In this document: positions 42,820 to 54,362 of the stretch, one piece after another
Layout: each line of letters opens with the position of its first letter
How positions within the stretch are numbered: the stretch's first letter is position 1
Assembly (NCBI GenBank): GCA_030544235.1
Contig: CM060463.1
Coordinates: 19,593,690-19,657,689, forward strand
Direction: 5' to 3'
From: Lepturacanthus savala
Taxonomy: Eukaryota > Chordata > Actinopteri > Scombriformes > Trichiuridae
DNA: 64,000 nucleotides
Position numbers and translations under genes: made by a program
The notes under the pieces: generated by a model
Told to the model about the DNA's origin: nothing
Database searches by the model: none
Seen by the model: only the letters and a program-made list of their open reading frames with translations

Positions 42820-45328
42820 TCAGTTGTCATAGCAGCAGTCTGGTACATTTAAATACAAACAATGATATAAAAGACTAAGATAAATAAAAATCAAATAGAA
42901 TAGGAATAAAAAAAACTTATACACAAGATAAGTAGCTGGATAAGGGGCATCATCAAGATGGTGGTAATAATACTGATGTTTGTAGTATAATATGGTAACT
43001 ACCGTTACAGAGCAGTCACGGGTTAGCAAAAATGACAATATTGAAAGTCAGGATTCCAAAATTATAGTTGGTTTGAAAACATATAATAAGAAAATGACCA
43101 GGGAGACACAGCAAACACACCAGTTGCCAGCAAACCTACAGTACACTGCTTGAGTCCCAAAGGAGGGTTTGTGTTTAAATGGTTAAATGGTGATTATCTA
43201 ATGTTCCACCAGGCAGACAGGTGCTCACTCCCATTTCCAGCAATACATAGCTGGAAATGGAAATGGGTTTATAGAAAGCAACATTTCAGGCATCGTCATA
43301 TAGTCCTAGAAATGTTGAAACACTGCAGAACTGCTCAATAAACTACATCCTGGCTCTGTGGGAGTTACTACTTTGCAGGAAAGGCACAGGCAGGTATAGT
43401 TAATAAAAAAAAGACAATGGCTGCATTAGATTCAAATGTATAAGATCCATACTGACGCACTGAGATGGTGTTAATTCATAATGGTTTTAAACCTGTGCTT
43501 TTCCTGCTATAAGTCGAAATGTCTGTTGCAAAATAATTTAAAATTAAAATCTAAAATAGTGACTGTTTAATGACGAATCTTCACAACAAAAGGACACTCA
43601 TTTTTGACGGTCTGTCCCAGTTGAGTTTAATTTTTCTGAAGATAACGCCACATCTCCTTTTTCAGAATTGACACCAGAATTTCCACAAAGCTCAGTCTTT
43701 TATAGCCGTAATTCATCTCTTTTTTTCCCTTCTTTTAATCTTTTGGCCCATTTCTGAATATATGTGTTGACACAGAGTGAGGGAACAGCACTTTTTCTCT
43801 GCTTGGCTGGAAGCTTTCACCTCTCTTGTTTGATCAAAGACAAATCTTTGGCTTGTGACTAAACGTCCACTGTTTGCAGTTTAAGATAAGCGTTTGAACT
43901 TGGTACTGAACCAGTCACTGAACTACATCATACAGTATGTTGCTTTGCTACATATAAAATACTGTGTCATACATGATGGTGACACATACTGAGGCATTAA
44001 AGGAGCCCTGGCTATTTTCCTGTTATCATATTTTAATTTCTGTTGTCTGTTTATTATAATTAGCTTCTTTTATGGTCCAAAAGCTCATAGTTAGATCAAT
44101 AGTAGCAATACAGTCTGTCTTCTCACACTCTCACTCTGAAAAGGCCTGACCCCCTCCCTCCCTACAGAAACCATCATTCTTATTTAGTTTCAGTTTGTAC
44201 ATTAGCATACTGCACAAACTGAAATCTTAACAGATGAAGATATCTTGATTTTAGTACAATTAGTCCAGTATTGAGTAGAATTATCACATTCCACTGGCAG
44301 ATAATTTATCATTTTTCAATTTATTATTTTTGTCAATTTATTATTTTTGTTTTTTTCCCCGTCAATTTGGTTTTAAGAAACCAAGACTAAGATTTTCTTT
44401 TAAAAAATAATTGATTAAAATAAAGTAAATACTTTAAATAAGCTAAAATATCTGCCATAAAATATTTCTACTCCATATTGGACTAATTGTACCAAATACA
44501 AGACATTTGTGTACAAGCACTGATGAAAATGTTCTTTTTTTTATATAAAAGGACCTTTTTAAAAATATATATATATATTTTTTCTTTTTAACCTCTGTTG
44601 GTGAGCAGCAAGATTTGCAGCACTGCTGAAAGGTCTGTGAACCAACTAAAAGGGGACAGAAGCTGACTCAAGTACATCTGCACAGTCCAGTAATTTCAGA
44701 TAATAGCTAGATCCTGCAGAGATCCAACAGAAACAAAACCAGGCTGTGGAGGTGCATTTGTCTGCTGCAAACCTGCCTTAAATGGTTCATGAGGCAGGAG
44801 ATAACTTATCACCATTATCACAGGGCTGTATACCAGCTCAGCAGCAGTTTCATCACGGTTTCTTATGTGCAACCTTTTTTTCTTATAAGATGACAGCAGC
44901 TTCTTCACCGAATGTGTTTCATCACATTAATCTATAGGTCTATAGGTGTTGTTAAATTGTGATTCTGAACCTCAGGAGAAGCTTTTTCGGGCTTGTCACT
45001 ACCATGTGAATAAAACCAGCAGTGTCATTTCAGTTTAAGGCAAGGGTTAAGGTTAGAAAAACTGAGGATTGTAAATTTAAATGCAGCAATCTGGTGTATT
45101 TTGGCCCGCTAAAGGGTCATAAAACAGTCAAAAAATGTGACAGAAAATGGACCAGTTCCTATTTCTTTACAGAAATGTAAAGGCAGTGAATGTTTTGAAA
45201 TAAAAAAAAAAGGTTTGAGATAAAATGAATAAATCAATTGCAAAGCATTAACAGACTGAATATGGAATAAGTGAGACATCATATTGTTGAAATTGCATTT
45301 TTTAATTATTATTACCCTACAGATTGAG

Positions 45329-45330
<2 letters not shown>

Positions 45331-45369
<39 letters not shown>
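45331..45369. repeat. (TA)n microsatellite
   Basis: About 19 TA units. Confidence 0.95.
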
Positions 45370-45373
<4 letters not shown>

Positions 45374-45749
45374 TTGGTAAAATGAACAGCTGTTCATTTA
45401 AGATGAGCTGTCATATCAAGATAATACAATTTTTTTTTGTTAATTTGTCTCATCACTTCTTCTCCCACTTATCTGTGCAAAGAGCTTTTACATTGATATA
45501 TTAATAAAAGTGGAAAGAATACACTTTATTTTCATGTAGGCAATTTCCCTGCCACATGATTTGATTTTACCACCAAAATAATTTTAAATGTCTTTAACAA
45601 GTTTTTTAAGGTCATATTCATGACTGATTGGAAGAAAGTTACAGATAGAGATTTGATTTATGATCAAAAAGGAGTTGCTCTGTGTCCAGCTGGCGTACTT
45701 GAAGAAAGGGTAATATTTTTTTTGCTCCGGCTCATTGCTTAAATACACA

Positions 45750-46092
45750 CTACCGTTCAAAAGTTTGGGGTCACCCAGCCAATTTAGTGTTTTCCATTAA
45801 AAGTCACACTATTATTTACCACCATGAGATGTAAAATGAACAGAACATTTTTTACATTAGCCTTCTGTACCATTGGAACACTGGAGTGATAGTTGCTGGA
45901 AATGTGCCTCTATACACCTACGTAGATATTGCAACAAAAAACAGACTTTGCATCTAGAATAGTCATTTACCATATTTAGCAATGTATAGAGTGTATTTTT
46001 GATTAGTTTAAAGTTATCTTCATTGAAAAGCGGTGCTTTTCTTTCAAAAAGAAGGAAATTTCTAAGTGACCCCAAACTTTTTAACAGTACTT
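45750..46092. mobile_element. Short DNA element with GTTCAAAAGTTTGGGGTCAC termini, copy 2
   Basis: Begins CCGTTCAAAAGTTTGGGGTC and ends GACCCCAAACTTTTTAAC. It shares with copy 1 the interior blocks GCCTCTATACACC, GTAGATATTGCA and CAATGTATAGAGTGTATTT. Both copies carry scattered differences, so neither insertion is very recent. It lies between zxdc and klf15. Confidence 0.85.
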
Positions 46093-46797
46093 TATGAAAT
46101 GGTATCAAATCTGTCATCAAATCTCCCACCTTGCATCTGTTTTACAATAGATCATCCTTCTTAGTTCTCATGTATGCTCAGATGTCTTCTCCAGCGCTGG
46201 TGTGGCCTCCTCAGGTTTGTGGCATCTCTTGGAGACAAACAGCAACCAGATTTCAAGCGGCTAATCCTCAAATCAGCGGCGACTCAGACCCAGCATGCAA
46301 TCTGCTGCAACCAGGCAGAGCTGCCCTGCAGGGCCGGTCCCGTCCAGCTGTTTTAATGGCTGGATCTGGATTATTAAGAGGTCAAGTGGGATCAGTCAGA
46401 CATCCTGCTCAGCCTGTTGCACAACACGGTGGAGCTAATAACACCCGGTTACTGTAGTATGGGCCCCCCATGCAGAGCCTGGTGGGAACCCTTTATGTTT
46501 TACTCCACTGGAAACACTGAGGTAAGGAAGGAGCTGGAATGTATTAGGGCCCGAGCCGCGACTGCTGGTGGCAAACTCTTTGATCTGATAGGGGTGACAT
46601 TCATGGGTGGGGCTAAATGCCTCTATAGCGCCCACTTTAAATATTCAAAAGCCCCTCTCCATAAGGTTTTTTGTTTTTTTTATAGTAGGAGCATAAAATT
46701 TAGTACATCTGTATCTTGTCCAGACACCTTTAAAAGTCTCTGATGCCAATTGTCAATGGTGTAGACTCTACACCAAACAGGAAGTCCACATGTTCAG

Positions 46798-47461
46798 TAC
46801 AGCTCTGGAAAAAAAAAGAAAAACACTGCATTTTTTCTGAAATCAGCATCTCTACTTGTATTCCAGCCATTCCATTCCAGTGTCTGTTGAATTCCAACAC
46901 ATGCACACTTCATTCTGTTTAAAGAGGTACTGATTAGGTGAAAATAAAGGTTATTGCACCAAATATTGATTTCTGGACTCTTCTTGAGTGCAAACATTAG
47001 TATTATGTTTTTTTAATTAGTTTGATCCTGTTTCTTTACATTATTTGAGTCTAAAAATTTATCTTTTTTGTTATTTTGAGCATTTGTCTTTTTCTGCAAA
47101 CAAATGCTGTTGTTGGCTCAGAGCAAGAAGGTCGCAGGTTCAAGGCCTCGGTCTGGTCTGGGATCTTTCTGTGTGGAGTTTGCGTGGGTTTTCTCTGGAT
47201 TCCTCCCACAGTCCAAAAACATGCTGAGGTTAATTGGAGACACCGAATTGCCCATAGGCGTGAGTGTGTGAGTAAATGGTGTGTGTGCCCCACAATAGGC
47301 TGGCAACCATGTGCGGTGTATCCTTGCCTCTCGCCTGTAATGTGCTGAGATTGGCTCCAGCAGACCCCTGCAACCCTAATGAGGAATAAGTGGGTGTAGA
47401 AGATGAATGTTGTCAGTAATTTATAGACTCAAACAAAAATGCAATTTTTTCCAGAGCTGTA
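46798..47461. mobile_element. Tc1-type MITE, TACAGCTCTGGAAAAAA termini
   Basis: Left terminus TACAGCTCTGGAAAAAA and right terminus TTTTTTCCAGAGCTGTA are inverted and bounded by TA, as in Tc1/mariner elements. The transposase region is absent. It is itself interrupted by a SINE fragment at 47110-47408. Confidence 0.88.
47110..47408 (+). mobile_element. tRNA-derived SINE, copy 4 (5' truncated)
   Basis: Begins at GGCTCAGAGCAAGAAGGTCG, just before the B box GGTTCAAGGCC, and ends GAATAAGTGGGTGTAGAAGA. The A box is missing. Flanks ATGCTGTTG and ATGTTGTC may be a decayed target duplication. Inserted in the Tc1-type MITE. Confidence 0.85.
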
Positions 47462-49059
47462 TATGTATATGATGTACCACATGTTACATTTTTACCATCT
47501 ATTCCTAGGGATTTAATCCAGTCCTCTTCTAATTTTTCACACGCATCAAGACCCCCATGGTTACTTAAAGTTGTTCTCTGTGGGTTTGTAGGTCAGGGGT
47601 CATGGCCACTACAGGCCTCCATTTTAGATCAACCACTATGCATATTCAAGCAGCTCTCTCCCCTATACGTCATTGTACCTGCTTCAAAATGCATGCCACA
47701 CCTCCATATGCTTTTATGCAAACTTGCTCATGACTCCACCCCCAGTGGTAACAGGTAATGCTTATTTCACATAGACATTGTCCAATTTACTCGAAAATTA
47801 ACACATGTGATCAGGATGGCCTCTGATCGCACCGACCCATATTTGGTTATGGTGCTGCTGCCCCCTATTGGACATGCCGTTAACTTGTCATAACTCTGTG
47901 TTGCACGGTTACGCCAACAGCGCTGCCTGGTGGACTATCGTAACATTGCATTTTTCCATTCCAGCTGGGGGGTTTTCTCCCTCCTCACTCTGCACCTGAC
48001 TCATGTGGGTTCCAGGCCCCCGTGGTGGCATGTGACGAGGGCTGGTTCATTGCTGCTTGCGACTTTTCAAAATTTAATTGTTAACAATATTCCATTAAAA
48101 AGAACAGAACCAACAACACTTAAATAAATTAATCTACTAACCAGCCTGATGTATTTTAGTCATCTGTGCCACAGAGCACTGTTGTCCAAAACAATTAAAA
48201 ACACATCAGTGAGTCACGGTGTTGCACAGGGTGACATGTTCCATTATTACCATGAACACACGCCTTGTACACACGCATTGGACCAAAAGGAGCTGATTAT
48301 TTACCCCAATCACAACTTGCTAGTCTCCTTTGGCAAGTGGTGGAACAGGAAAAGAAAGAAAGAGATGTCTTATCAGATGGAGAGATTCTGTCTAATCATT
48401 TCCAACATCATCACAAATAGAAAAGAAAGACATACTATCATTCTCACAGTCGATTTTTAGTTCCTTCCCCCAGGCTGTAAAATGTGGGGTAGAAATAGTC
48501 TGCATCCTCATAGTCAATTATGTGTAAACACATAATTGCAGCTGCCATATTTCTCTCTATCTCTCTCTGTGTGTGTCTGTGCTGATTTTCTTTCAGAATG
48601 TCGAACTGATTACTTAAACTAACATTTTAAAGAACATGCTTTTGTAACTGGTTGGTCTGCATTGTTCCTCAGGGAGAGTCCCTCTCTTTGTTGGAATGGC
48701 TGATTTACTGATGACAGTTCAGCTGAGCTGAGTCTGTGATTGCTGTCTTTATGTGAGACAGTGAGTAGCCATGTTTCTATCAACCTATTTTGATGCACAT
48801 TTTGAAATATTACATTAGAAAAGGTTGAGAAAAAATATCCTCAATTTGCCCCCAAATGATTTCTGCTTGCTTGAGGTGTTGTTTGCCTTTTTTCGAACTT
48901 TTTTGAAGTCAATACTTAATGTGAGATGGAAACAGCTGTTGAATAATTTCTGGCGTTGAGAATATTTAACTTTACTGCCAATTGTTTCCTCATGAAGATA
49001 CGTAAAAGTATTAGGGCCACTGAAAAAATACAACTTATTTATTTTCATTCCAGATAAAA

Positions 49060-49265
49060 AGTCAGAATTTTGACATTTTTTCAGAACTTAAAAAAGTGGT
49101 TTTCATTATTTCAGAAATCTAGAAATTACACAATTACCAAAAAATATCAGAATTCAAACTTCTTTCTGGAACAGGAAAAATTACTCAATTGCTTTCTTCT
49201 GAGAAAAAGTCAGAATTCTGATTTTAATGTCAGAATTCTGAGATTAAAATCAGAATTCTGTCAAT
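49060..49265. repeat. TCAGAATTCTGA palindromic repeat cluster
   Basis: Repeated GTCAGAATTCTGA/TTTTAATGTCAGAATTC units with AAAAAGTCAGAATTTTGAC before them. Each unit is self-complementary. The type is common in fish; its origin is unclear. Confidence 0.6.
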
Positions 49266-50329
49266 AAGCAGTAAACCTTCAGAGAATAATTACTGAAGGG
49301 GACATGAAAAAAAATAAATACTAATTAAAATAAACCAATAATAATGAATAGAAGTACTATACTACTGTACTATCATAATAATCTGGTCCTATCTTCTCTC
49401 TATCTCATTTGCAACTTATCTCGTAGGTTAAAGCCCTCAGCATGTTCTAATGTTTTACACAATAGTAACAATAGTAGTTGATGTAGTATTATATATTTAT
49501 TTATATATAAGGCAAAAGAAATCATGAATTAATGAGGGGAAAAAAATGAAAATCCATGTCCTTCCTCTCTCTACTTTTCATTCCTCCTCCCTCTCACTAG
49601 TTGCTGTCGCTATGGTAACTTACATCATTAGAACTCGTTAACGATCATTAGGTCTGATCTTAACCAGCAGACAGTTTAAAAAGAGGCTCACTTTGGACAA
49701 ATTTGTCCAAGACAGTGTTGTGATAAATAATTTTACTGGCTTCTACATATTAGTTGGATTGTTTTTCTTCCATATAGCTAGCTACTAGCTAATTAAAATT
49801 AGCTGTTGGAAAACAGCATCTGGATGAAACCAGTTTGAGGAATAAAGAGGGGGGGGGGGGGTCATCATTTTTCAACAACAATTAAGAAACACATTATTTT
49901 ACATTTAGCAGTGTTTGTGTTGCAAATTTACTTAACATTTCTTTAATATTCAAAATTATTTCATTGCGTTTACAAAGACTTTTGGGAGGGACTTTGTGGA
50001 AGGGGGGGTCAGGACCCCTCTATCCCCTACCTCCTGGGAATATTGATAGTCCGTAGACTCTTGATTTTGGTCTCAAATCTCACCAGATGTTTAAATTTTC
50101 ATACTTTTATTGTTGCCTACACCTTAAACTGAAGTGACACCAGTACTCATCTTACAGGCCTGATTAAGGTTCAGTTGTTTTTTTCTGTTCCACTGACCCG
50201 CCTCTAATTCACCCCTCTGGATGTTATTGAGCATGTTGCCAGTTTTACAGCTCTGACTCCCTCCTTCTCAACGAGGCTTCCTTCCCACATGGTGTTCCAC
50301 GCAGCGGAGAGAGCCCCCCTCTGACTGAC

Positions 50330-50639
50330 GGGACCGGACGGCCCGCCCCCAGCGCCAGGACGACCGACCAATGAGGCCGCGGAGCGGGGACGAGCCTTCA
50401 GCGGCAGCCTCCTATTCCTCACTACAGTAACCCCGCTGTAACGCACACTGGCAGTCATGTGACGGTCATATAGTAAAACTCAGTCAGCTTCTCAGTCCAG
50501 TCTCAACTCACACCGCCGCCGCTGCCGCCGCGCGGCGAGTCTCAAGGGCAAACCGTGCCTTGCGTCCGACGCAACGGATAAAAGCAGTTACTCCCCGCGC
50601 CTTTCGCATTGGGATTATAACCCGCGTTGAGGGAACAAG
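50330..50639 (+). promoter_or_regulatory. klf15: klf15 promoter and non-coding exon 1
   Basis: A CpG-rich island at about 50270-50820 in otherwise AT-rich DNA. It has a GC box GCCCGCCCCC (50341-50350), CCAAT (50368-50372), a near-CRE TGACGGTCA (50460-50468) and TATAGTAAAA (50469-50478). These predict a start near 50500. Exon 1 would then end at 50639 before a good donor GTAAGA. It has no ATG, fitting a non-coding exon joined to 52880. Exact start is inferred. Confidence 0.65.
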
Positions 50640-51503
50640 GTAAGACCGGAGGACTCGTGTTTTTAACTGGCGTCTCGAGGAGGCTGCAGCGTGCAGCGCG
50701 TGTTCGCTCGGTGCCATATGCTGCAGCGAGACTGGACGAAAACATGTTTACGTTGAAGCGCGGAGACGCGCGCCTACTCACGCGTTATGCGCCTCGAAGG
50801 ACGCAGCCGGACGGAGAAAAAAAAACAACACAATCCTGGAAGTTATTAAGAGGATTTTTTTTATGTGCCGTAGTTCAACACAATATAAATGAATGGATTT
50901 TGAATGAGTTTTGATCTCCGCGTTCGCAGCTGCGCAGCATGTGACGGGATTTACAAGTTTTCTGAGCCACGCTGCCTGCAGCCTGACGATGTGATTATTG
51001 TTGTTATATTTTTATAAGGTTATTAATCTAATAAAATAAAACAATCGTGTTATAAATGTCACACAATGCACGATTAACGCTGGAGCGCTCCTCTCCATAA
51101 ACAACAGTAATGAATAACGCCTTAAATGCGACGTCGTGCACCCTTGTATTGTGCGTGGTTGTAAATCCGATGACTGATTTGTAAAAATAGCGATTTCCTC
51201 AACTTCAGAGGCAGCGATCTGATTGATTTACTGCTTTTTAATTGTCCGCGTAAACAAACAGGGCAGGTGATTTACGCACAAGCTGCTCCTGCCTGCCCCA
51301 TGCGGTGTTTTCTGAATATTGTTGACAGTTTTTTCCTTCCCTTTGCCCGGGTTTACTCTCGGTCACTCGGACCATGCAGGGGGCCCTGGAAAGGGAGGAA
51401 GGATGAAGTAGGGAGGGGGAGAAGGAGGGAGCAGCAGCTATAGGACGAAACGCTCCCTGTTCCAGGAAAATAACCTATTTATGAACTCCATTGTAGGACA
51501 ACA

Positions 51504-51504
<1 letters not shown>

Positions 51505-51585
<81 letters not shown>
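51505..51585. repeat. (CA)n microsatellite
   Basis: About 40 uninterrupted CA units. Confidence 0.97.
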
Positions 51586-51587
<2 letters not shown>

Positions 51588-51743
51588 GTATGATTTCTTG
51601 TTTAGCCTTAACAAGAAAAAATCTAGACATTAATTCATAATCTGATAGTCAATAATAGAAATAGACTATAAAAAGTGGAAAAAAGCTCATGGAAAATTTT
51701 ATTCTTATAGAATCAGTGGAGATAATAACATAATAAGGAAAAT

Positions 51744-52092
51744 GTAGGGCTGCGACTAATAATTATTTTAGTAGTCGATTAATCCTATCGATCTAAGGAT
51801 TAATTGATTAGATGTTTGGTTCATAAAATGTTGTAAAATATCAATCACTGTGTCTCGAAACTTAAGATGCAACTTAACATGTCTTTTTTTGTCCAGATCA
51901 ACAGTCCACAACCCAAAGATAATCAATTTACTGCCATAGAAAACTAAATAAACCAGAAAATAATGACATTTGAGAAGCTGGAACCAGAACATTTTGTACA
52001 TTTTACTCATATCGATTAATTGATTATCAAAATACTTGGTGATCAATGTAATAATTGGTGAAAGTAATCGATTAATCGTTGCAGCTGTAGTA
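51744..52092. mobile_element. GGGCTGCAAC-family element, copy 6, complete
   Basis: Left end TAGGGCTGCGACTAATAATT with GTCGATTAATC, right end AATCGATTAATCGTTGCAGC then TGTA: imperfect inverted termini. The 350-base interior holds the family core. The best reference copy in the window. The TAGGGCTGCAAC-like end could be hAT type, but no 8-base duplication is clear. Confidence 0.82.
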
Positions 52093-52879
52093 AAGTAGTA
52101 ACAAAAAGCCTGAAAGAAATGATAAAATATCATTAGGACATAGAAGTTATGAAAACCTTCAAGTGATATCTGACTTATAGGATTTAACCACAGTAATAGA
52201 ATAAATAAATATGTTTATTCAAAGATGGTTTTATTTCTGAAGGCTGTTTTCCAGTCAGATATCATCACTGCACCACAGACATAATAAAGTCTACACAGAT
52301 AAACTATAAATACTGGGTTTTAGTAACACAAGATTTAAAAAAAAAGTACAGCAGTGATTTCTAAACAAGATTTTTGAAATCTGGCCATCTTGGCCATTTT
52401 CACTGCATAAATGATGATGGCATAAAATATAAAGTAATGCATTTACATGGGGTCGCTGGATAAATCTAAAAGGGTCACGGGATAATTAAGAAGAAAATAA
52501 GAAGACACACTCCTAGATTTATTTCTGAGCTATTAGATATGTCTCATAAAGAGATGCATGGCCAAGAATGAACTTTGAAGCTCAACTTATGTTTTTTTGT
52601 CTCCATAACTTTGCTTTTTGACATATGTGAGTCTTTTTGAGTCTGTTTGGTTGAACTTTTACTTTTATACACACATACATGTGTGATGTGACAACAGTCA
52701 TTAGTAGGAAATACTGAATACTGTATTCTGACTAGCATCTGATGGATTAAAGTATATGACACATTTCTCAACTATATAATCATCTATGACTTTTTTTCAA
52801 AGTCAGGCTGTGTCCTTTTGAATTTAAACATGAGGGACTAAAATTAACAGACTTCTCACTGTCTTTTATTTCTTTTTAG

Positions 52880-54362
52880 ACATTCTGTATCCTGGCTGGA
52901 GACCTTGGATTGTTGTGTTTCACTGGCACTTACTTTTTCCATAACCCAGAGAGAACGCCAGGTGTTTTGCTATCTCACCCCGATGAGAGGACTGGCCTTG
53001 GTGACCTGGGTTTATTTGGCTTAACTTTTCCCAGCAAGAAAGAGTCATTTTCTTACGAAAGCTTCCTAAACACAGACTTCAAGTTCAATAAGAGGCAGCT
53101 GTTTGGCACTTGCCAGGGATGGTGGATAACTCCCCAGTGAGTGAGGAGACTTTTCTTCCGTACAGTGGCTCGCCGCCGGCCTACCGGCTGTCTGACATGG
53201 TGACGGACCTGACCTCCTACCAGGTGATGCCGTCGCCGTTTTCGGAGGACGACCTGAGCGAGTCGTCCAGCCCTCGTTCCTGCTCCAGCCCGGATTCCCA
53301 GGTGCTCAGCTCCAGCTATGGCAGCAACTCTAGCGCTGAGAGCCAGGACAGTATCCTGGACCACCTGCTGTCCCAGGCCTCCTTAGGCAGAGCTGCGGTC
53401 GGCTCTGTGGCACCAATCCCGTTATCTACTTTCCTCTGGGACTCGAGGAGAGACGAGCCCTCTAAACGTGAGCCTGTGAAGGAGGAACATTTTGACTTCC
53501 TCGCATGGTCCAATGTGGAGGCGGAGGAGCAACTTGGAGGGTCCTTCCAGCCCACACTGGAAGAGATCGAAGAATTCCTGGAGGAGAACATGGAGGTGGT
53601 GACGATGAAGCAGGAGATCCGAGAGAGTTGTCCCGGGTTGGAAGTGGGGCTGGAGGAGGCTTTCGGCTTACAGGTTGGTCTGGAGTGGTGCCGGGACGCA
53701 TCCCCTGAGCTTAAACTGGAGCCAGAGGCCAAGAATTTAGACCAAACTGTCCCCACCGCCTGCACCGCTGGCCTGGACTCCGCTGCCTCTAGCGAGACCA
53801 AAACCACATCAGCGAATCCCGTACAGGAATCCAGCACGGAGGCCAAGAAGGCATCAGACGACAAACCTTCATCAGCAAACGGTGACACCAGCGCCGGCGG
53901 GATGCCAGTCATCCTCCAAATCCAACCTCTTCAAATCAAGCAGGAGGCCACTGCGGCACCTCTCACGCCGGTAGCCCAGCCCCCTCCCCCACCTGCCCCG
54001 GCCTCGGACATCAAAATCGCGCAGCTATTGGTCAACATCCAAGGTCAGACCTTTGCCCTCGTGCCCCACATCCTGCCGTCCCCCAGCCTGAGCGTGTCTT
54101 CGAAGTTCGTCCGCATCGCTCCGGTCCCCATTGCGGCCAAGCCTCTGGGGCTCGCGGACAGCTCCGTCAGCCAGGGGTCAGGGATACTCGTCGGGGGTCA
54201 GAAGTTCCAGAAGAACCCGGTGGCGGATCTTATCAAAATGCACAAATGCACTTTTCCGGGCTGCACCAAGATGTACACGAAGAGCAGCCACCTGAAGGCC
54301 CACCTGAGGCGGCACACGGGCGAAAAGCCTTTCGCCTGCAACTGGCAGGGCTGTGGATGGAG
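52880..54362 (+). CDS. klf15: klf15 exon 2 (5' UTR 52880-53118, coding 53119-54362)
   Basis: Acceptor ttttag, donor gtaggt. Carries 239 bases of 5' UTR with one short upstream ORF, then residues 1-414 and two bases of Arg415. Ends inside finger 2 after CNWQGCGW. Antisense frames over this exon are shadows. Confidence 0.95.
52983..53024 (+). CDS. Upstream ORF in klf15 5' UTR
   Basis: A 13-codon ORF (MRGLALVTWVYLA, then TAA) in exon 2, 95 bases before the klf15 start. Its ATG has C at -3, not a strong context. It could damp translation; conservation is unknown. Confidence 0.35.
   Translation: MRGLALVTWVYLA

Larger units (their letters stand above)
46545..47965. mobile_element. Outer element of a three-level nest
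   Basis: Left part 46545-46797 starts TATTAGGGCCCGAGCCGCGA; right part 47462-47965 includes CTGCTGCCCCCTATTGGACA and CTGGTGGA. 'GGGCCCGAGC' is the beginning of a common fish repeat. It is interrupted by a Tc1-type MITE at 46798-47461. Both halves are non-coding and the right border is uncertain. Confidence 0.55.
41241..50330. other. zxdc-klf15 intergenic region
   Basis: Holds a dispersed repeat (41580-41870), a weak GGGCTGCAAC-family copy, a GATA microsatellite, a TIR element (45750-46092), a three-level nest of elements (46545-47965), a TCAGAATTCTGA repeat (49060-49265) and a G12 tract (49849-49861). I saw no coding exon; 43000-45300 and 48480-49050 show nothing I recognise. Confidence 0.6.
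50640..52879 (+). other. klf15 intron 1
   Basis: GC-rich first part, then a (CA)n array (51505-51585) and a complete GGGCTGCAAC-family element (51744-52092). In 52140-52860 I see only AT-rich DNA. Confidence 0.6.

Noticed and set aside
46131..46457. 108-codon + strand frame between zxdc and klf15
   Set aside because: No recognisable domain and it runs into a mobile-element nest; probably chance.
50204..50914. Open frames over the klf15 promoter island on both strands
   Set aside because: GC-rich chance frames, most beginning at non-ATG codons; klf15 coding starts in exon 2.
53316..53912. 198-codon antisense frame over klf15 exon 2
   Set aside because: Shadow of the klf15 coding exon.
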